This document shows, piece after piece, positions 1-8,286 of a stretch of 64,000 nucleotides of DNA. Location: positions 124,001 through 188,000 of the forward strand of contig NZ_JAJAWG010000002.1 in NCBI RefSeq assembly GCF_020531905.1, read 5' to 3'. The DNA comes from Deefgea salmonis. Its GTDB lineage: Bacteria > Pseudomonadota > Gammaproteobacteria > Burkholderiales > Chitinibacteraceae. The notes beneath the pieces were generated by a model. It ran no database searches and was not told the DNA's origin. It was given only the letters and a program-made list of their open reading frames with translations. How positions within the stretch are numbered: the stretch's first letter is position 1; each line of letters begins with the position of its first letter. A program made the translations under genes and the position numbers.

Positions 1-456
1 CGCCAGCGCAACGCGTTGTTGTTGGCCACCAGAAATTTGTGACGGATACTGTTCGGCCAAAGCCGAAAGGCCGATTAAATTGAGTAATTCGCTGACGCGG
101 CGTTGCTGATCTTCAGAGCGACCTTTGAGGCCATAGGCGATATTGCGTGCGATCGTGAGATTGGGAAACAGTGCATACGATTGAAACACAATGCCGTAAT
201 CGCGTTGATTGGGGGCGGCGTGGGTGATATCGCGGCCCGCTTGAGCGATTAGCCCGCGATCACACGATTCAAGCCCGGCAATGATGCGCAGCAAAGTGGT
301 TTTGCCGCAGCCAGACGGCCCCAATAAGCAAACAAATTCGCCTTTATTCACGGCCAGCGAGATATCGCGCAAAGCGCTAAATGCGCCAAAATTTTTATTC
401 ACGCCATGAATGGTCAATTCAGCGTGCTGGGTGGCGATGGCGGGTGCTCGGTTCAT
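1..456 (-). CDS. ABC transporter ATP-binding protein (PhnT-like, partial)
   Basis: This is the N-terminal 152 residues of an ABC ATPase; the gene continues beyond the left edge. The Walker A motif GPSGCGKTT lies at residues 46-54, the Q-loop glutamine is in FQSYALFP (about 91-98), and the signature ISGGQQQR is at 141-148. The Walker B motif falls outside the window. The gene lies downstream of, and in the same direction as, a periplasmic binding protein that resembles PhnS of 2-aminoethylphosphonate importers, so the ATPase most likely energises uptake of a phosphonate. An Fe(III) or sulfate/thiosulfate importer is the main alternative, because these ATPases are closely related. The start ATG is at 454-456. 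The substrate is inferred from the neighbour, not from this sequence. Confidence 0.85.
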   Translation of the reverse strand, partial: MNRAPAIATQHAELTIHGVNKNFGAFSALRDISLAVNKGEFVCLLGPSGCGKTTLLRIIAGLESCDRGLIAQAGRDITHAAPNQRDYGIVFQSYALFPNLTIARNIAYGLKGRSEDQQRRVSELLNLIGLSALAEQYPSQISGGQQQRVALA

Positions 457-569
457 ACGAAGTCCTTACGGTGGCTGGCCTTTCATGCAGTAGACCCAAA
501 ACAATGCTGCCCTACACTTGCTGGTACAGGATGTTGTTGCGCGGTGGCGCGGGTTAAATGATTTGTAGG

Positions 570-616
570 GGTATCTCCATGTATCTCATATTTCAAATGA
601 GATACATGGAGATACC
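570..616. repeat. Perfect 20-bp inverted repeat (hairpin) between the binding-protein and ATPase genes
   Basis: Bases 570-589 and 597-616 are exact reverse complements with a 7-base loop. Each arm contains a short internal direct repeat (GTATCTCCAT / GTATCTCAT). There is no T-tract after it on the minus strand, so it is not a classic terminator. It may be a REP-like element, or an mRNA-stabilising hairpin that lets the binding protein be made in excess over the ATPase. Confidence 0.6.
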
Positions 617-650
617 TATGCAATTTGCTGGTGTTCATACTGAGGTTGAT

Positions 651-682
651 GCCGTGCCGCAGGCACTTAAAACCATCAACAC
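651..682. repeat. Dispersed 32-bp repeat, copy 1
   Basis: This stretch is identical over 32 bases to 22083-22114, in the same orientation, more than 21 kb away. Both copies lie in intergenic DNA close to other repeat-like sequence. It looks like part of a chromosomal dispersed repeat family rather than a gene; the short reading frames across it are artefacts of the repeat. Confidence 0.65.
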
Positions 683-714
683 TCAATCGGAACACCTGCC
701 GCCAAGCTACTGGC

Positions 715-1734
715 TTACTTTTTCGGCTCTGATTTGCTGTCGTAGCGCTTGGTCCACTCGGCGAGGGTTTTGTCGCGCATGGCGGCCGAAACGCGTAGGT
801 CTTGTTTGATCAAGCGTTGTTCGTAGTCAGCAGGAATATGCGCATTCGGTTTGGCAATACCTGGCATGGCGACGATGGCGAAGTTCTTTTCATACAGCTC
901 GTTGGCCGATTTTGATGCTGACCAATCGGCGAGTTTTTTTGCCGCATCGAGGTTTTTAGTGCCTTTCATAATTGCGGTGGCTTCCAAATCCCAGCCTAGG
1001 CCTTCTTTTGGAAACACCAAATCAATCGGCGCGCCGCCTTCTTTGATTTTGGCCGCGCGGTATTCAAATGAAATACCGATGGGGAATTCGCCGGCAGCGG
1101 CTTGCTTGCAAGGTTTTGAGCCGGAGTGGGTGTATTGCGCGATGTTATCGTGCAATTTATCCATATACGCCCAGCCTTCTTTTTCGCCCATCATTTGCAA
1201 CCATGCGCTCACGTCAAAATAACCGGTGCCACTTGAAGCGGGATTGGGCATAACGATTTTATTTTTGTATTCAGGCTTGGTCAGGTCTTTCCAGCTTTCG
1301 GGTTTTTTAATGCCTTGTTTGGCCGCCTCAACGGTGTTAAAGCAAATCGCCGCGCCCCATACATCCATGCCTACCCAAGCTGGTGGCGTGCGATCATCCA
1401 CGTAGGCTTTACTGAGTAGCTCTACGCCTTTAGGCGCGTAAGGTTGTAGCATGCCGTCTTTTTCAAAAATCAATAATGACGATGCGGCTAGGCCCATCAC
1501 CACATCGGCTTGTGGATTGGCTTTTTCAGCGAGTAATTTTGCGGTAATAATGCCGGTAGAGTCGCGCACCCATTTGATTTTGATGTCTGGATTTTCGGCT
1601 TCAAATTTGGTCTGATACGCTTTGAGCTGATCGGCTTCCAGCGCGGTATATACCGTCAGAGTGGTTTCAGCTAAAGCCAGTGGTGCCGTCAAGAGTAGCG
1701 ACAGAGCGAGCGACAGCGAGGTGAGGGTTTTCAT
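715..1734 (-). CDS. Periplasmic substrate-binding protein of an ABC transporter (PhnS-like)
   Basis: A 339-residue extracellular solute-binding protein of the Fe(III)/phosphonate-type family. The N-terminus is a clear Sec signal peptide with cleavage after LALA (about residue 22), followed by TTLTVYTALEADQLKAY, typical of this fold. I chose the ATG at 1732-1734 because it places the signal peptide at the N-terminus; an upstream in-frame start would add 50 residues before it. It resembles putative 2-aminoethylphosphonate-binding proteins, and the downstream gene is the matching ATPase, so the operon reads binding protein, ATPase, then presumably permeases outside the window. The ligand is an inference; an iron-binding protein is the alternative. 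Confidence 0.85.
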   Translation of the reverse strand: MKTLTSLSLALSLLLTAPLALAETTLTVYTALEADQLKAYQTKFEAENPDIKIKWVRDSTGIITAKLLAEKANPQADVVMGLAASSLLIFEKDGMLQPYAPKGVELLSKAYVDDRTPPAWVGMDVWGAAICFNTVEAAKQGIKKPESWKDLTKPEYKNKIVMPNPASSGTGYFDVSAWLQMMGEKEGWAYMDKLHDNIAQYTHSGSKPCKQAAAGEFPIGISFEYRAAKIKEGGAPIDLVFPKEGLGWDLEATAIMKGTKNLDAAKKLADWSASKSANELYEKNFAIVAMPGIAKPNAHIPADYEQRLIKQDLRVSAAMRDKTLAEWTKRYDSKSEPKK

Positions 1735-1934
1735 TGCACAAGCCTTATTGCGTGGGTTTAAAGTGGCGCTATTATGCTCAGCGCAACGTGACAAACCGAT
1801 TACATCTAGATGAATTTTTTGTGCGTGTGGCATTGCGGGCAAATCCAATTGATTGTTGCTGGCGCTTGATCTTTCGCTCGGCAAATGGCCGATTCTGTGT
1901 ATTATGGATTCTCAATTTTTCGCAAGGAGGCGTA

Positions 1935-2402
1935 ATGCGTCTGAATGTATTTACCGACTATTGCTTACGCACGTTGATTTATGTGGCGGTACAAAATGGG
2001 GGAATTGTGACGCGAAGCGAAATCGCCAACGCTTACGGTATTTCGGATAATCATTTGATGAAAGTGGTGAATTTTTTATCTCGGCATGGTTTTTTAGAAA
2101 CCTTGCGCGGTAAGGGCGGCGGCATGCGTTTGGCCGTGCCCGCAGAGCAAATCATCGTTGGGCGCTTGGTGCGTTTAAGTGAGGCCGATAGTCCGATGGT
2201 GGAATGCTTTGATCATGCGCATTCGATGTGTAGCATTGATGGCATTTGCCGTTTGCGCGGCGTTTTAAGTGAGGCCCTTGAGGCTTTTTATTCGGTACTA
2301 GATGGCTATTGTTTGGCGCAATTGGTGCTCAATCCAGTTGAGCTTAATGCGGTATTTCATGTGGCCTTGCCTGAGCGGCATCGTCCAAGCGAAAAGGCAT
2401 AG
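1935..2402 (+). CDS. Rrf2-family transcriptional regulator, NsrR-like
   Basis: A 155-residue Rrf2 regulator. The winged-helix DNA-binding part begins MRLNVFTDYCLRTLIY and is followed by a YGISDNHLMKVVNFLS recognition-helix region and RGKGGGMRL. Three cysteines (about 93, 101, 107) are in place to hold an Fe-S cluster, as in nitric-oxide-sensing NsrR, although the first two are separated by seven residues where E. coli NsrR has four. A strong ribosome site AAGGAGG (1924-1930) sits just before ATG 1935, which fixes this start over an upstream in-frame one. It is transcribed divergently from the binding-protein gene and with the DUF1345 gene 8 bases downstream. The sensed signal is inferred from family similarity. 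Confidence 0.85.
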   Translation: MRLNVFTDYCLRTLIYVAVQNGGIVTRSEIANAYGISDNHLMKVVNFLSRHGFLETLRGKGGGMRLAVPAEQIIVGRLVRLSEADSPMVECFDHAHSMCSIDGICRLRGVLSEALEAFYSVLDGYCLAQLVLNPVELNAVFHVALPERHRPSEKA

Positions 2403-2410
2403 GTAAATCC

Positions 2411-3103
2411 ATGGCGTGTGAAAACGATATAGCCAAGCCGCAGGGGCAATTTGCGCTGCTGCGACATTTATTTGTTGCGCGCCCTCGGCTGATGTTTTCG
2501 GTGATCGCAGGGGTGATGATGTTTTTTGCGTTGTCGGCTGATTTTTCGCTGCTGATGCGCTTTTTGTTGGCTTGGAATACCTGTTCGTGGCTGTATTTGA
2601 TTAGCCTATCGATTTTAATGTTTCGCGCGCCGGGCAAACACATTCGGGCGGTGGCTAAAGTGCAAGACGAAAACGCTAAGCAAGTGCTGGCCTTTGTCTG
2701 TTTGGCGGCAGTGGCCAGTTTGGTGGCGATTGTTTTGGGTTTAGCGCTGGATAATCAGCTTAAGGCGTGGTTTAAGTATGCGCCATTACTCTTGGCATTT
2801 ATGACCGTGGCGGGCTCTTGGTTATTAGTGCCGACGTCATTTGCGATTCACTACGCTCATTTATATTACCAACACCAAGGACGAAGCCCTTTATTGCTGT
2901 TTGCTGAGCAGCCTGCTGAACCCACTTATCCCGATTTTCTGTATTTTTCTTTTACCATCGCCGTGGCTTCGCAAACCGCCGATGTCGGGGTTGGCAGTGG
3001 CGCAATGCGCCGTTTGGTTTTATTGCAATCTATTCTCTCTTTTGTTTTCAATATGGTGATCTTGGGCTTGTCGGTCAATATTGGTGCCAGTTTGCTGGTA
3101 TAG
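2411..3103 (+). CDS. DUF1345 family integral membrane protein
   Basis: A 230-residue membrane protein with about five hydrophobic segments (near residues 27-48, 53-70, 94-115, 125-150 and 205-228) and a conserved-looking YPDFLYFSFTIAVASQTADVGV region before the last helix, typical of DUF1345 proteins. The biochemical role of the family is unknown to me. It begins 8 bases after the Rrf2 regulator, so the two are probably co-transcribed, and the regulator may control this gene in response to nitrosative or redox stress (inference). Confidence 0.75.
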   Translation: MACENDIAKPQGQFALLRHLFVARPRLMFSVIAGVMMFFALSADFSLLMRFLLAWNTCSWLYLISLSILMFRAPGKHIRAVAKVQDENAKQVLAFVCLAAVASLVAIVLGLALDNQLKAWFKYAPLLLAFMTVAGSWLLVPTSFAIHYAHLYYQHQGRSPLLLFAEQPAEPTYPDFLYFSFTIAVASQTADVGVGSGAMRRLVLLQSILSFVFNMVILGLSVNIGASLLV

Positions 3104-3279
3104 CGGTATTCCGTCCGTATTTTGGGGTGGGAAATGCCGGATTTTGGGCAAAATTGCCTTCAAATCCCAACTATTCATAGATAAATTCTGAGTGTGCGTC
3201 AGCTTGCTATAGGGTTTGTTTTCGTGCTACTTGCATCAGTCTGTACTAGCATGAATCAATCTTAGCCAGTGCGATTCCC

Positions 3280-4497
3280 ATGATAAAAAAAATTCCCGCT
3301 GAATACATCAAACCGGGCATGTATATCCATGATTTAAACGTGGATTGGATGAATCATCCTTTTGTGCGTAACCGTTTTGTGATTCAAACCGATGAAGAAA
3401 TCGCCATAATTACCGCCACTGGCGTGCGTGAAATTTATATTGATACCGCTCGTGGCCTCGATTTGGCCGATGCGCCGACATTAGAAGAAGTCAACGCCGA
3501 ATTAGATGCCGATTTATTACGCATTGCCGAAGCGCCACCGATGATTGTTAAAGTTTCATACGCCGAAGAATTAGGTCGGGCGCATAGAATCCACCAGCAA
3601 GCGACCAATGCGGTAAAAACCGTCATGCGTGATGTGCGTATGGGCCAAGCCATTCAAATGGATGATGTGGCCAATGTGGTGGGGGATATTACTGAATCGG
3701 TATTAAGAAATAGCGGTGCTTTAGTCGGTTTATTGGCGATTAAAAATAAAGATGAATACACTTTTTTGCATTCGGTCAGTGTTTGCACCTTAATGGTGAC
3801 TTTTGCTCAATCATTGGGAATGGATCGCAATTTAATTCGTTTGGCTGGTATTGGTGGCTTATTGCATGACACCGGAAAAATGAAAGTTCCGAATGAAATC
3901 TTAAATAAACCTGGGCGTTTAACTGAAGCCGAATTTGATATTATGCGCAGTCATCCCGAGGAAGGATGGAATATTTTGCGGCAAATTGATGATATGGAAG
4001 CGATTCCGCTGGAGATTACTTTGCATCATCATGAGCGCATGGATGGTACCGGTTATCCACATAAACTACCGGGCAATCAAATTAGCCAAATGGCGCAAAT
4101 GGCCGCCGTGGTGGATGTGTATGACGCCATTACGTCTGACCGCTGTTATCACGTTGGAATGCCGGCAACAGAAGGATTAAGAAAACTTTGGGAATGGAGT
4201 AAATTTCATTTTAATCCTGAATTGGTACAAGCGTTTATGCGTACCATTGGCATTTATCCTGTTGGCTCTTTGGTGCGATTAGAATCAGGGCGTTTGGGAA
4301 TTGTCATTGAGCAAAATGAAGGCAGCTTATTGCAGCCAAAATTAAAAGTTATTTTTAGTAGCAAAGCCAATACGTATATTACGCCGACCATTATTGACTT
4401 ATCTAAATCAATGGGCCAAGGTGGCGCAGATAAAATAATGGGCCATGAAGATCCCGCCAAATGGCAGATCAACATCGCCCGTTTCTTATTGCCTTAA
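3280..4497 (+). CDS. HD-GYP domain c-di-GMP phosphodiesterase (DUF3391 N-terminus)
   Basis: A 405-residue cytoplasmic protein. Residues 1 to about 130 match the DUF3391 domain that often precedes HD-GYP. The catalytic HD pair is H196-D197 in LLHDTGK, and the GYP signature is in HHHERMDGTGYP (249-260), followed by DVYDAITSDR. All metal ligands expected of an active phosphodiesterase appear present. Such enzymes hydrolyse cyclic di-GMP and so favour motility over biofilm. It stands alone, ends in a hairpin that overlaps its stop codon, and converges on the ecotin gene. Confidence 0.92.
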   Translation: MIKKIPAEYIKPGMYIHDLNVDWMNHPFVRNRFVIQTDEEIAIITATGVREIYIDTARGLDLADAPTLEEVNAELDADLLRIAEAPPMIVKVSYAEELGRAHRIHQQATNAVKTVMRDVRMGQAIQMDDVANVVGDITESVLRNSGALVGLLAIKNKDEYTFLHSVSVCTLMVTFAQSLGMDRNLIRLAGIGGLLHDTGKMKVPNEILNKPGRLTEAEFDIMRSHPEEGWNILRQIDDMEAIPLEITLHHHERMDGTGYPHKLPGNQISQMAQMAAVVDVYDAITSDRCYHVGMPATEGLRKLWEWSKFHFNPELVQAFMRTIGIYPVGSLVRLESGRLGIVIEQNEGSLLQPKLKVIFSSKANTYITPTIIDLSKSMGQGGADKIMGHEDPAKWQINIARFLLP

Positions 4498-4532
4498 ACC
4501 CGCCATCTATGGATGGATTGTTTAAGGCAATG
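4489..4532. terminator. Hairpin overlapping the end of the HD-GYP gene
   Basis: ATTGCCTTAAAC and GTTTAAGGCAAT form a 12-bp perfect stem around a 20-base loop. The left arm includes the TAA stop codon of the HD-GYP gene. It lies between two convergent genes, which suits a transcription stop, but no long T-tract follows. Confidence 0.5.
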
Positions 4533-4559
4533 CTTGGATTGTGATTGGCTTAAATTTGA

Positions 4560-5033
4560 TTATTTATCCATGGCCGTTTGCGTTTTTTCTTTTGCCGAGA
4601 AGATTCTGTAGCGTAATTCGATGCCTTCTGGCACATAAACGACTACCGGTAGTTTGGCATTATAGCGATAGAGTTTTTCTGAATACACGGCCACAAAAGC
4701 TGATTTTTTAGCTTCTTGCGGATTGCAAGCCATCATTGTGCTAATGCCACTTTTTACTTCTGGCAACACCCAATAATTGTAACCCCAGCCTTGTACAGTT
4801 TCTTCTTTTAGCTCACCGGCTAAACGAGTTTGATTGCAATCGACTTCCATCATTTTACCTGCCAATAATTGCACACGATAAAGCTCTGGGTTTTTAACTT
4901 TAGGCAATTGAATGACTTTACGCACAAAACCAGCTTCTGCCGCTGGAAATGCTTGCATTGGATCTGGGGTGGCCGCAAAAGCGCCAGCACAAGTGATTGC
5001 ACTCAAGGCAAGAATGGCATGCTGAAGTTTCAT
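4560..5033 (-). CDS. eco: Ecotin, periplasmic serine protease inhibitor
   Basis: A 157-residue protein with a signal peptide ending in AFA (about residue 20). The mature part matches ecotin throughout: EVDCN (C66), GWGYNYWV, the reactive loop STMMAC with the P1 methionine at about 100, C103 to pair with C66, and RYNAKLPVVVYVP. Ecotin dimers block trypsin-fold proteases such as elastase, trypsin and chymotrypsin and protect the cell from foreign proteases. I chose ATG 5031-5033 because it gives the signal peptide at the N-terminus; upstream in-frame codons would add 44 residues. It appears monocistronic. Confidence 0.93.
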   Translation of the reverse strand: MKLQHAILALSAITCAGAFAATPDPMQAFPAAEAGFVRKVIQLPKVKNPELYRVQLLAGKMMEVDCNQTRLAGELKEETVQGWGYNYWVLPEVKSGISTMMACNPQEAKKSAFVAVYSEKLYRYNAKLPVVVYVPEGIELRYRIFSAKEKTQTAMDK

Positions 5034-5189
5034 GATAATGTTCCTGTAGTTGTTTTTTACTCGAAATAAACTGATTGAAAAGATCGGTTTAAACTGCGGC
5101 TTTCGAGATGACAAAATTTTAACTATCATAAGGAATCTATTGGCTGAAAAGTAGCAACTATTCACAGTTAATCCATGAAGTGCATCACT

Positions 5190-6098
5190 TTATTTTGAGT
5201 ATTTATTAATCGCCGCTTGGATTTCTGCAATGGCTTTTTCAATATCATCTTCGCTAATTTCTGGCGCAGTCATAAAGCTTTGCTCATCAATATGCGTACT
5301 AATGGTATTGATGTCTAGATTTTGAGTAGAAACAAACGCCTCGGTATCGCCAAACTCATGATTGTCATGCCAGTTAATTGCCAGCGCGGTGAGATTATCG
5401 CTGTTGGGTCCACCACGTAATTCAGCGCGATCCATCAGTTGTGGTACCGAAAATAACACGGGAAATGAAGACAGAAAATGATTAATTTCCTCGGCGCTTA
5501 ACGAACCCCAAAAGCCATCAGTGCATAATAAAATCGCATCGCTATCATTGAGACTCATTTTGCTGCCAATTTCTATTTCAGGTAATAAACTACCGCCTAG
5601 ACAATTGTAGATTTTGTTTTTTTCTGGATGGTGTAACGCTTCTTCTTCAGTAATGATGCCAGCATCGACTAATTTTCTGACTTTAGAATGATCTCTGGTT
5701 TGAGCAATCGTTTGGCCATTACGAATTAGATAAAAACGCGAGTCGCCAACATGCGCCCAATACACCATGCCATCTTGAATAATACAGGCGACAAGGGTTG
5801 TTCGCGGCACTTCAATCAGGTGGTGAGTAATGGCGTAGTTATAAATGGCATCATGGCAGCGCAATAAAGCATCATGCAAAAAATCATTCGGATGATGAAT
5901 AATTGGCGCAGCTTTTTTTTGAAATTGATCGCTGAGTAATTCAACGGTGATTTGCGCGGCCACTTCACCGTGTAAATGGCCGCCCATGCCATCGGCGACG
6001 ACTAATAATAAGGCATCACGGCTATATGAATAGCCATAACGATCTTGATTGTATTGGCGGCCACCTTTGCGGCTTTCTTGGAAAACGGTAAATTTCAT
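5190..6098 (-). CDS. PP2C-family serine/threonine protein phosphatase
   Basis: A 302-residue cytoplasmic PP2C-type phosphatase. The metal-binding motifs are visible in order: NQDR (about 17-20), VADGMGGH (34-41), WAHVGDSRFY, LCTDGFWGSLS, and SDNLTALAI near 210-225. The last 60 residues form an acidic tail without a recognised domain. Its ATG overlaps the stop of the upstream kinase by 4 bases, so the two are translated together and the phosphatase probably reverses that kinase. The targets are not visible in the sequence. Confidence 0.92.
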   Translation of the reverse strand: MKFTVFQESRKGGRQYNQDRYGYSYSRDALLLVVADGMGGHLHGEVAAQITVELLSDQFQKKAAPIIHHPNDFLHDALLRCHDAIYNYAITHHLIEVPRTTLVACIIQDGMVYWAHVGDSRFYLIRNGQTIAQTRDHSKVRKLVDAGIITEEEALHHPEKNKIYNCLGGSLLPEIEIGSKMSLNDSDAILLCTDGFWGSLSAEEINHFLSSFPVLFSVPQLMDRAELRGGPNSDNLTALAINWHDNHEFGDTEAFVSTQNLDINTISTHIDEQSFMTAPEISEDDIEKAIAEIQAAINKYSK

Positions 6099-7063
6099 GT
6101 TTGATCTCCGCGTTTGGGGCGAATCAATTCAGTCCATTTTCGCTTGATCATATGAATAAGGCTGCCTTTTTTACGCGGCACTGAGCCCGGTTCAAGCAGT
6201 AATTTTTGGATTTGCAATACGCTTTGTGGGCGTTTTTCATGATCAATTTCAAGACATTGATGAATCAGTGTTAATAACTCAGGCGAATATCGATCGCCAT
6301 AGGCGTGCTCTAAACGTTGCACTTTATCGTCTTTTTCTCGGCCATCTGCCGCCTGAGGCGCAGTCCCTGCGATGCAGGCAAACATCGATGCACCAATGCC
6401 ATAAATATCAGTCCAAGGGCCCAATTGTTCTTTTTTGCGATATTGCTCAGGCGCAGCAAAGCCGGGGGTATACATTGGCGTCAGTCGAGATTGCTCAGCA
6501 GTGAGCGATTGGCGCGCCGAGCCAAAATCGAGTAAAACCGGTGAGCCATCTTTACGAATATAAATATTGGCCGGTTTAATATCTAAGTGCAGTAATTTAT
6601 TTAAATGAACTTCACGTAAACCATTGAGTAAATTAAAAAATACACTGCGAATGAGTTTTTCATCAACGCCTTCGCGTTCATGATTAATTTGAATTTCTTT
6701 TTGTAAAGTCCGGCCGCGCTCATATTCCATCACCATATACACGGTGTCATTGGCGCGGAAAAAATTCAGCACGCGAACAATATTGGGGTGCTGAATTCGG
6801 GCAAGTGTTTTGCCTTCTTCAAAAAAGCATTTCAAGCCATGTCGAAACAGTGCAATGTGTTCTTCGCTGACAGCCTGTACCGCAACACCTTCTTTGCGTA
6901 GTGCCAAAGAATTGGGTAAGTATTCTTTGATTGCGACGGGGTAGTCGTGTTCATCGTGAGCCAAATAAACAATGCTAAAGCCCCCCGCAGATAAAAGCTT
7001 GGCGATGGTGTAGTTCTGTAATTGGTATCCGCGTGCGAGCGGTTGATTGCTTGGGGTGGCCAT
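6095..7063 (-). CDS. Serine/threonine protein kinase (Hanks type), soluble
   Basis: A 322-residue protein kinase. The glycine-rich loop is SAGGFSIVYLA (25-35), the ATP-anchoring lysine is K46 in VAIKEYLP, the catalytic loop LDIKPANIY contains D161 (HLD in place of the usual HRD), and the DFG metal site is at 179-181, followed by PMYTPGFAAPEQY. No transmembrane segment or sensor domain follows; the C-terminus is a short basic tail. It is the first gene of a two-gene unit with the PP2C phosphatase. Stand-alone pairs of this kind occur with type VI secretion clusters, but none is present here. Confidence 0.92.
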   Translation of the reverse strand: MATPSNQPLARGYQLQNYTIAKLLSAGGFSIVYLAHDEHDYPVAIKEYLPNSLALRKEGVAVQAVSEEHIALFRHGLKCFFEEGKTLARIQHPNIVRVLNFFRANDTVYMVMEYERGRTLQKEIQINHEREGVDEKLIRSVFFNLLNGLREVHLNKLLHLDIKPANIYIRKDGSPVLLDFGSARQSLTAEQSRLTPMYTPGFAAPEQYRKKEQLGPWTDIYGIGASMFACIAGTAPQAADGREKDDKVQRLEHAYGDRYSPELLTLIHQCLEIDHEKRPQSVLQIQKLLLEPGSVPRKKGSLIHMIKRKWTELIRPKRGDQT

Positions 7064-7093
7064 GCTTAGTTTTGGTTATACTCTGAGTGAATA

Positions 7094-7169
7094 GTCTAGG
7101 GCCTGTTGATATTTGGTTTTTTGCCGCAGCTTACGCAATTTCGCGGTGAATCAAGCGTCAATAGTCCAT
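7094..7169. repeat. Imperfect palindromic dispersed repeat, copy 1
   Basis: An imperfect inverted repeat of about 76 bases beginning GTCTAGGGCCTGTTGA. It shares its left arm and its GCCGC...CGCGG core with 44926-45000, and a shorter match to 37302-37325. This looks like a small non-coding repeat family of the chromosome (REP/MITE-like). Confidence 0.5.
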
Positions 7170-7226
7170 TAGTGTCAGCCCTACTGCCGTAAGTGTAAAG
7201 CGGCGCGTATTAAAGAAGGAAGTAAT

Positions 7227-8093
7227 ATGATTTATAGCATGACTGGATACGCAAGTGCCCAAAGAGAATTATCGCATGGTGTTCTGTCGGTTGAATTACG
7301 CGCCGTCAATCATCGCTTTTTAGATCTAAGCCTAAGATTGCCTGAGGAATTTCGTGCTTTAGAAGGAGCCATTCGCGAGAAGCTCAGCGGGCGTCTTAAT
7401 CGTGGCAAATTAGAATGTCGTTTGAATTTTAATGTTCGCGAAGCGGCCAACACGCAGTTGCGCTTAAACAACGCTTTAGTTGCAGAATTGCTGCGTTTGG
7501 CCGATCAAGTCAAAGAGCATCAAGCCAGTGCCGGTGATTTACGCATGGCTGATATTTTACGCTGGCCCGGTGTCATTGAATCGGATGCATTACCGACGGA
7601 ACTCTTGCAAACGACTGCGCTTGAAGTGCTGGATGTGGCTTTGGCTGATTTCTTAGCCAGTCGCGCACGCGAAGGCACAAAATTAGCGGCGATTTTATTA
7701 GAACGCGTTGAGGCGATGGATGCCTTGATTGCTGGCGTAAAACCATTATTGCCACAAATTATCAGTGACTACGAAGCCAAGCTGACGTTACGCTTCGTTG
7801 AGGCTATCGGCTGTGGCGACGACGACCGAGTTCGCCAAGAAATGGTGATCTTTGCGCAAAAAGTGGACATTCTGGAAGAAATTGATCGTCTGCAAACGCA
7901 TATCGCCGAATTGCGCCGAATTTTGCAAAAAGGCGGCAATGCCGGTAAGCGTTTGGACTTCTTGATGCAAGAGCTTAACCGTGAAGCAAATACTTTAGGT
8001 TCGAAATCGGTCTCTGTTGAAACCACCAAAGTGGCGATGGAACTGAAAGTCTTGATCGAGCAAATGCGTGAACAAGTGCAGAACATTGAGTAG
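7227..8093 (+). CDS. yicC: YicC family endoribonuclease
   Basis: A 288-residue protein beginning MIYSMTGYASAQRE, the hallmark of YicC, with the N-terminal YicC domain (about 1-155) and the C-terminal DUF1732 domain (about 205-288, including RLDFLMQELNREANTLGSKS). E. coli YicC is reported to act as an endoribonuclease affecting small RNA stability. A site AAGGAAG precedes ATG 7227. In many proteobacteria yicC is next to gmk; here they are separated by 9.5 kb of foreign DNA, so this gene marks the left border of the island. Confidence 0.93.
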   Translation: MIYSMTGYASAQRELSHGVLSVELRAVNHRFLDLSLRLPEEFRALEGAIREKLSGRLNRGKLECRLNFNVREAANTQLRLNNALVAELLRLADQVKEHQASAGDLRMADILRWPGVIESDALPTELLQTTALEVLDVALADFLASRAREGTKLAAILLERVEAMDALIAGVKPLLPQIISDYEAKLTLRFVEAIGCGDDDRVRQEMVIFAQKVDILEEIDRLQTHIAELRRILQKGGNAGKRLDFLMQELNREANTLGSKSVSVETTKVAMELKVLIEQMREQVQNIE

Positions 8094-8135
8094 TGTTTTT
8101 TGATGTGTCATGACAGAGCATTTTTCCCCTCTAAG

Positions 8136-8158
8136 CCCAGCAAATGCTGGGTTTTTTG
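8136..8158 (+). terminator. Rho-independent terminator after yicC
   Basis: CCCAGCA and TGCTGGG form a 7-bp stem with a 2-base loop, followed directly by TTTTTT. It ends the yicC transcript just before the left island boundary. Confidence 0.85.
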
Positions 8159-8201
8159 TTTCTTGACGTGTCACGCCATGCGGCGTAATCTCACGTTTAG
8201 C

Positions 8202-8254
8202 TTGTACCCAAACATGTACCCAAAGCCAATTTTGGGTACAAGCTTTGGGTACAA
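8202..8254. repeat. Left boundary repeats of the yicC-gmk island (attL-like)
   Basis: Two TTGTACCCA-type units lie here. Bases 8202-8222 match the right-hand repeat 17735-17755 at 19 of 21 positions in direct orientation. Bases 8233-8254 carry the same motif inverted, matching with a single extra A. The sites sit just upstream of the integrase start and bracket all the foreign genes, so they are probably integrase arm or core sites. The exact crossover point cannot be fixed from one sequence. Confidence 0.6.
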
Positions 8255-8286
8255 GGTGTTTTCATACAGGGGTGGGGTATAGGGTT

